From the NCBI GenBank assembly GCA_963930775.1, contig OZ005690.1, positions 3,332,225 to 3,396,224 on the forward strand: a DNA stretch of 64,000 nucleotides, in the 5' to 3' direction. Every line of letters starts with the position of its first letter. Position 1 is the stretch's first letter. The notes under the pieces were generated by a model. That model was not told the origin of the DNA and made no database searches. It saw only the letters and a program-made list of their open reading frames with translations. This stretch comes from Cliona cf. orientalis (lineage: Eukaryota > Porifera > Demospongiae > Clionaida > Clionaidae). A program made the translations under genes and the position numbers. Below, piece by piece: positions 61,985-64,000 of this stretch.

Positions 61985-64000
61985 ATGGACGATGTTGTCA
62001 AATGCATCGTGCTCCTCCTAGGAGCAGCAATGCTTCCTTCCCTGTCGGTGTCAGCTGAAAATGAAGCTGTGGTCTACATCAAATCCTCGCCAAGTGCCAA
62101 CTGTCCTGCTGATCCCTGTTATACTCTCTCTCAGTTTGCTACCAATCAGAGTCAACCTCAGTTGAACACAACATTGCTTTTCTTGTCTGGAAATCACTCC
62201 CTCGATTTAGACATTTTTATTGCCGATATTGATCATTTTTACATGCTGACGTACCCTTCAACATCTTTGTCATTGAGTATCGTACAATGTCTGCAAAATT
62301 CTAGCATCAGTGTTAGCAATATCACTACTGTATTGATTCATCAATTTGAATTTTACGGATGTGGAGACAACAGTATTTCATCAGTGGAGAAATTAACTGT
62401 ACAAAATTGCTCATTTATTGGCAGCGAAAGTAGTGGAACAGCACTAAATATCATTCACAGCAATGCAGATTTTATTAATTGTTCGTTTCTGTCCAATCGA
62501 ATTGGAACGTACCATGGTCCTATATGGATCCACCAAGAGGAGCCATCTTATGACAATTTTACTCTATATGCTTTTGTTGGTGGAGCAATGATTGCAAACC
62601 AGAGTAACATTAGCATAGTTGGAAGCAAATTCGATAAGAACCAAGCTGGTGTAGGTGGTGCTATATACTCCACTCTTGGTAGTCAAGTAAATATCACTAA
62701 TAGCACAGTTACTGAAAATAGTGTGTGCTTATTGCAACGTCAAAACAAGTATTCCGTTTGCTTTGGTGGTGTACTTTTCTGTGAGAACGAGCATAGCCAA
62801 GTTGAGATAATCAACGGTAATTTTACATCTAATTTTGGATGGTTAGGTGGAGTTTTTGCACTTTGTGACCAATGTACTATCAGCATTAATTCAAGTAGAT
62901 TTTCTGGAAACCTGGCAATAGCAAGTGGGGGAGTTCTGCACATACAGGATGGCGTTGCTGCTTCTATCCACAAGAGCCAATTTTTTAATAATAGTGCCAG
63001 ATCAGCAGGTGGTGTTTTGAATGTAGATAATTCTATTTTAACAGTGAATTTACTAACATCAGTGTGCGGCAATTTGGAGGTGTCATTTGTGTATCGAATG
63101 GAACTTTATCTATTGATAGAAGCTTCTTTGGAAATAACTGGGCTTTTCAAGGTGGTGTTTTGAATTCATTTAACCACTGCTCGATAACAATTCGTGATAG
63201 TGAATTTGATAACAATGGGGCCATATCAGATGTAGACCCATTTAATGCAGCTGGAGGAGTTATTTCCGTAATGCAATCCTCTACGTTGAACGTTATTCAC
63301 ACTCATTTCTATAATAACAAAGCGCACACGAGTGCTGGTGGTGCTTTGAGTATTTCCTCAAATATTGAGGCTAATATCGTTAACAGCAGCTTCATTGCTA
63401 ATAAAGCAAGAGCAGGAGGTGCTATTGATGTGTATCAGAGTAACATTATTTTCTCTGGATTCAACAATCTGACTGACAATATTGTTGATAGCAAAGGTGG
63501 AGCAATCTATGCCTCTGGTGACAGCTTATTAAACGTGAAGGATGAACTAACAGTGATGTCTAACAATGCATCTGAATCTGGAGGAGGCATATATTTATAC
63601 AGATCTAAGCTAAACTGCCAGCGTGATAGTACGATCAAACTCATTAGTAATAACGCTGTTAGTAAAGGTGGTGGAATATTTGCTATCTATGCAATAATAA
63701 AGGTTTTCTCCAATAGGGATTCCAGCATAGAATCAGCCATAATCTTTGATGGAAACACTGCCACAATGGGAGGTGGTATTCACCTGGAGCTGGCAACAGA
63801 GCTACTTGTCTTAAAATCAGGAAACGACTACACAAAAACCATATACAACTTGCGCTTCATCGAGAATTCAGCCGATTATGGTGGAGCTATTTACAATGTA
63901 GATGAAACAGACTATGAAGTATGTGCGAGTAAGTCATACTACAGTCACAGTAGTAGTGACAGCACGGAATGCTTTCTGCAAATACTTACCCCAATGCAAA
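61985..64000 (+). CDS. P3 copy B: beta-helix surface-protein gene, partial at window edge, one frameshift
   Basis: Starts MDDVVKCIVLLLGAAMLPSL (signal peptide), then AVVYIKSSPSANC, ADPCYTLSQFA and LLFLSGNHSLD, the N-terminal module of the family, followed by many coils with GGA/GGV turns. The frame opened at 61985 ends at 63163, but family-like sequence resumes in another frame from about 63050 (NISVRQFGGVICVSN) and stays open to the last base, with GGGIYLYRS, GGGIFAIYA and FIENSADYGGAIYN. A single T missing in a short T run near 63050 would account for the shift, so it may be a sequence error or an early pseudogene. The cysteine neck and membrane helices are expected beyond 64000. Confidence 0.8.

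Larger units (their letters stand above)
44773..62792. repeat. Segmental duplication, copy B
   Basis: Direct repeat of 1-19220. Its left boundary is at TTGTCATTAAAATTTTAATG (44773) or slightly further left, since copy A starts at the window edge. The right limit of homology is 62792 inside P3, where copy B continues the gene while copy A does not, so copy B has the ancestral junction on that side. Confidence 0.95.

Overview
The window looks like nuclear DNA of a sponge (most likely a demosponge). It is AT-rich. It holds two short-intron animal genes: CKAP5/XMAP215 in two broken 3' copies, and the V-ATPase proteolipid subunit c. Around them lies a local family of long, essentially single-exon genes for surface proteins. 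Each has a signal peptide, a Pmp-like beta-helix of 'FxNNSA...GGAI' repeats, a cysteine-rich neck, about 9-10 membrane helices and a short C-terminal tail. I call these loci P1-P7. Species assignment is inference; gene family calls come from the translated sequence.

Layout. A segmental duplication of about 18-19 kb occurs twice in direct orientation: copy A at 1-19220 and copy B at 44773-62792. Each copy carries P1 (minus), an orphan NNMT/PNMT/TEMT-type methyltransferase exon (plus), P2 (minus), the 3' part of a CKAP5 gene (plus, 19 exons) and the 5' part of P3 (plus). Between the copies lie P4 (plus, frameshifted), P5 (minus, truncated), the ATP6V0C gene (plus, four exons), P6 (minus, broken by four DNA-transposon insertions), and P7 (plus, an older inverted relative of P1). 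P3 copy B runs off the right edge at 64000.

State of the genes. P1 is intact only in copy B (1299 aa) and P2 only in copy A (967 aa), so the two copies have decayed reciprocally. CKAP5 is broken in both copies by different lesions: stops, a frameshift and a lost splice donor in A; a 191-bp deletion in B. Neither copy has the exons for TOG1-3. ATP6V0C is well formed except that the proton-carrying glutamate of the last membrane helix reads as glycine, in a way that looks like two compensating one-base indels.

Mobile DNA. Several elements have readable boundaries. A TTAA-flanked element sits in copy A, with the empty site preserved in copy B, and a second copy sits in P6. A 3.7-kb element with about 590-bp inverted repeats and a degraded transposase interrupts P6. 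Two CAGTGGCGGATCC-type MITEs, a pogo/Tigger-like MITE, and several smaller foldback elements are also present. The region reads as a birth-and-death cluster of a surface-protein family, driven by segmental duplication and transposon insertion.
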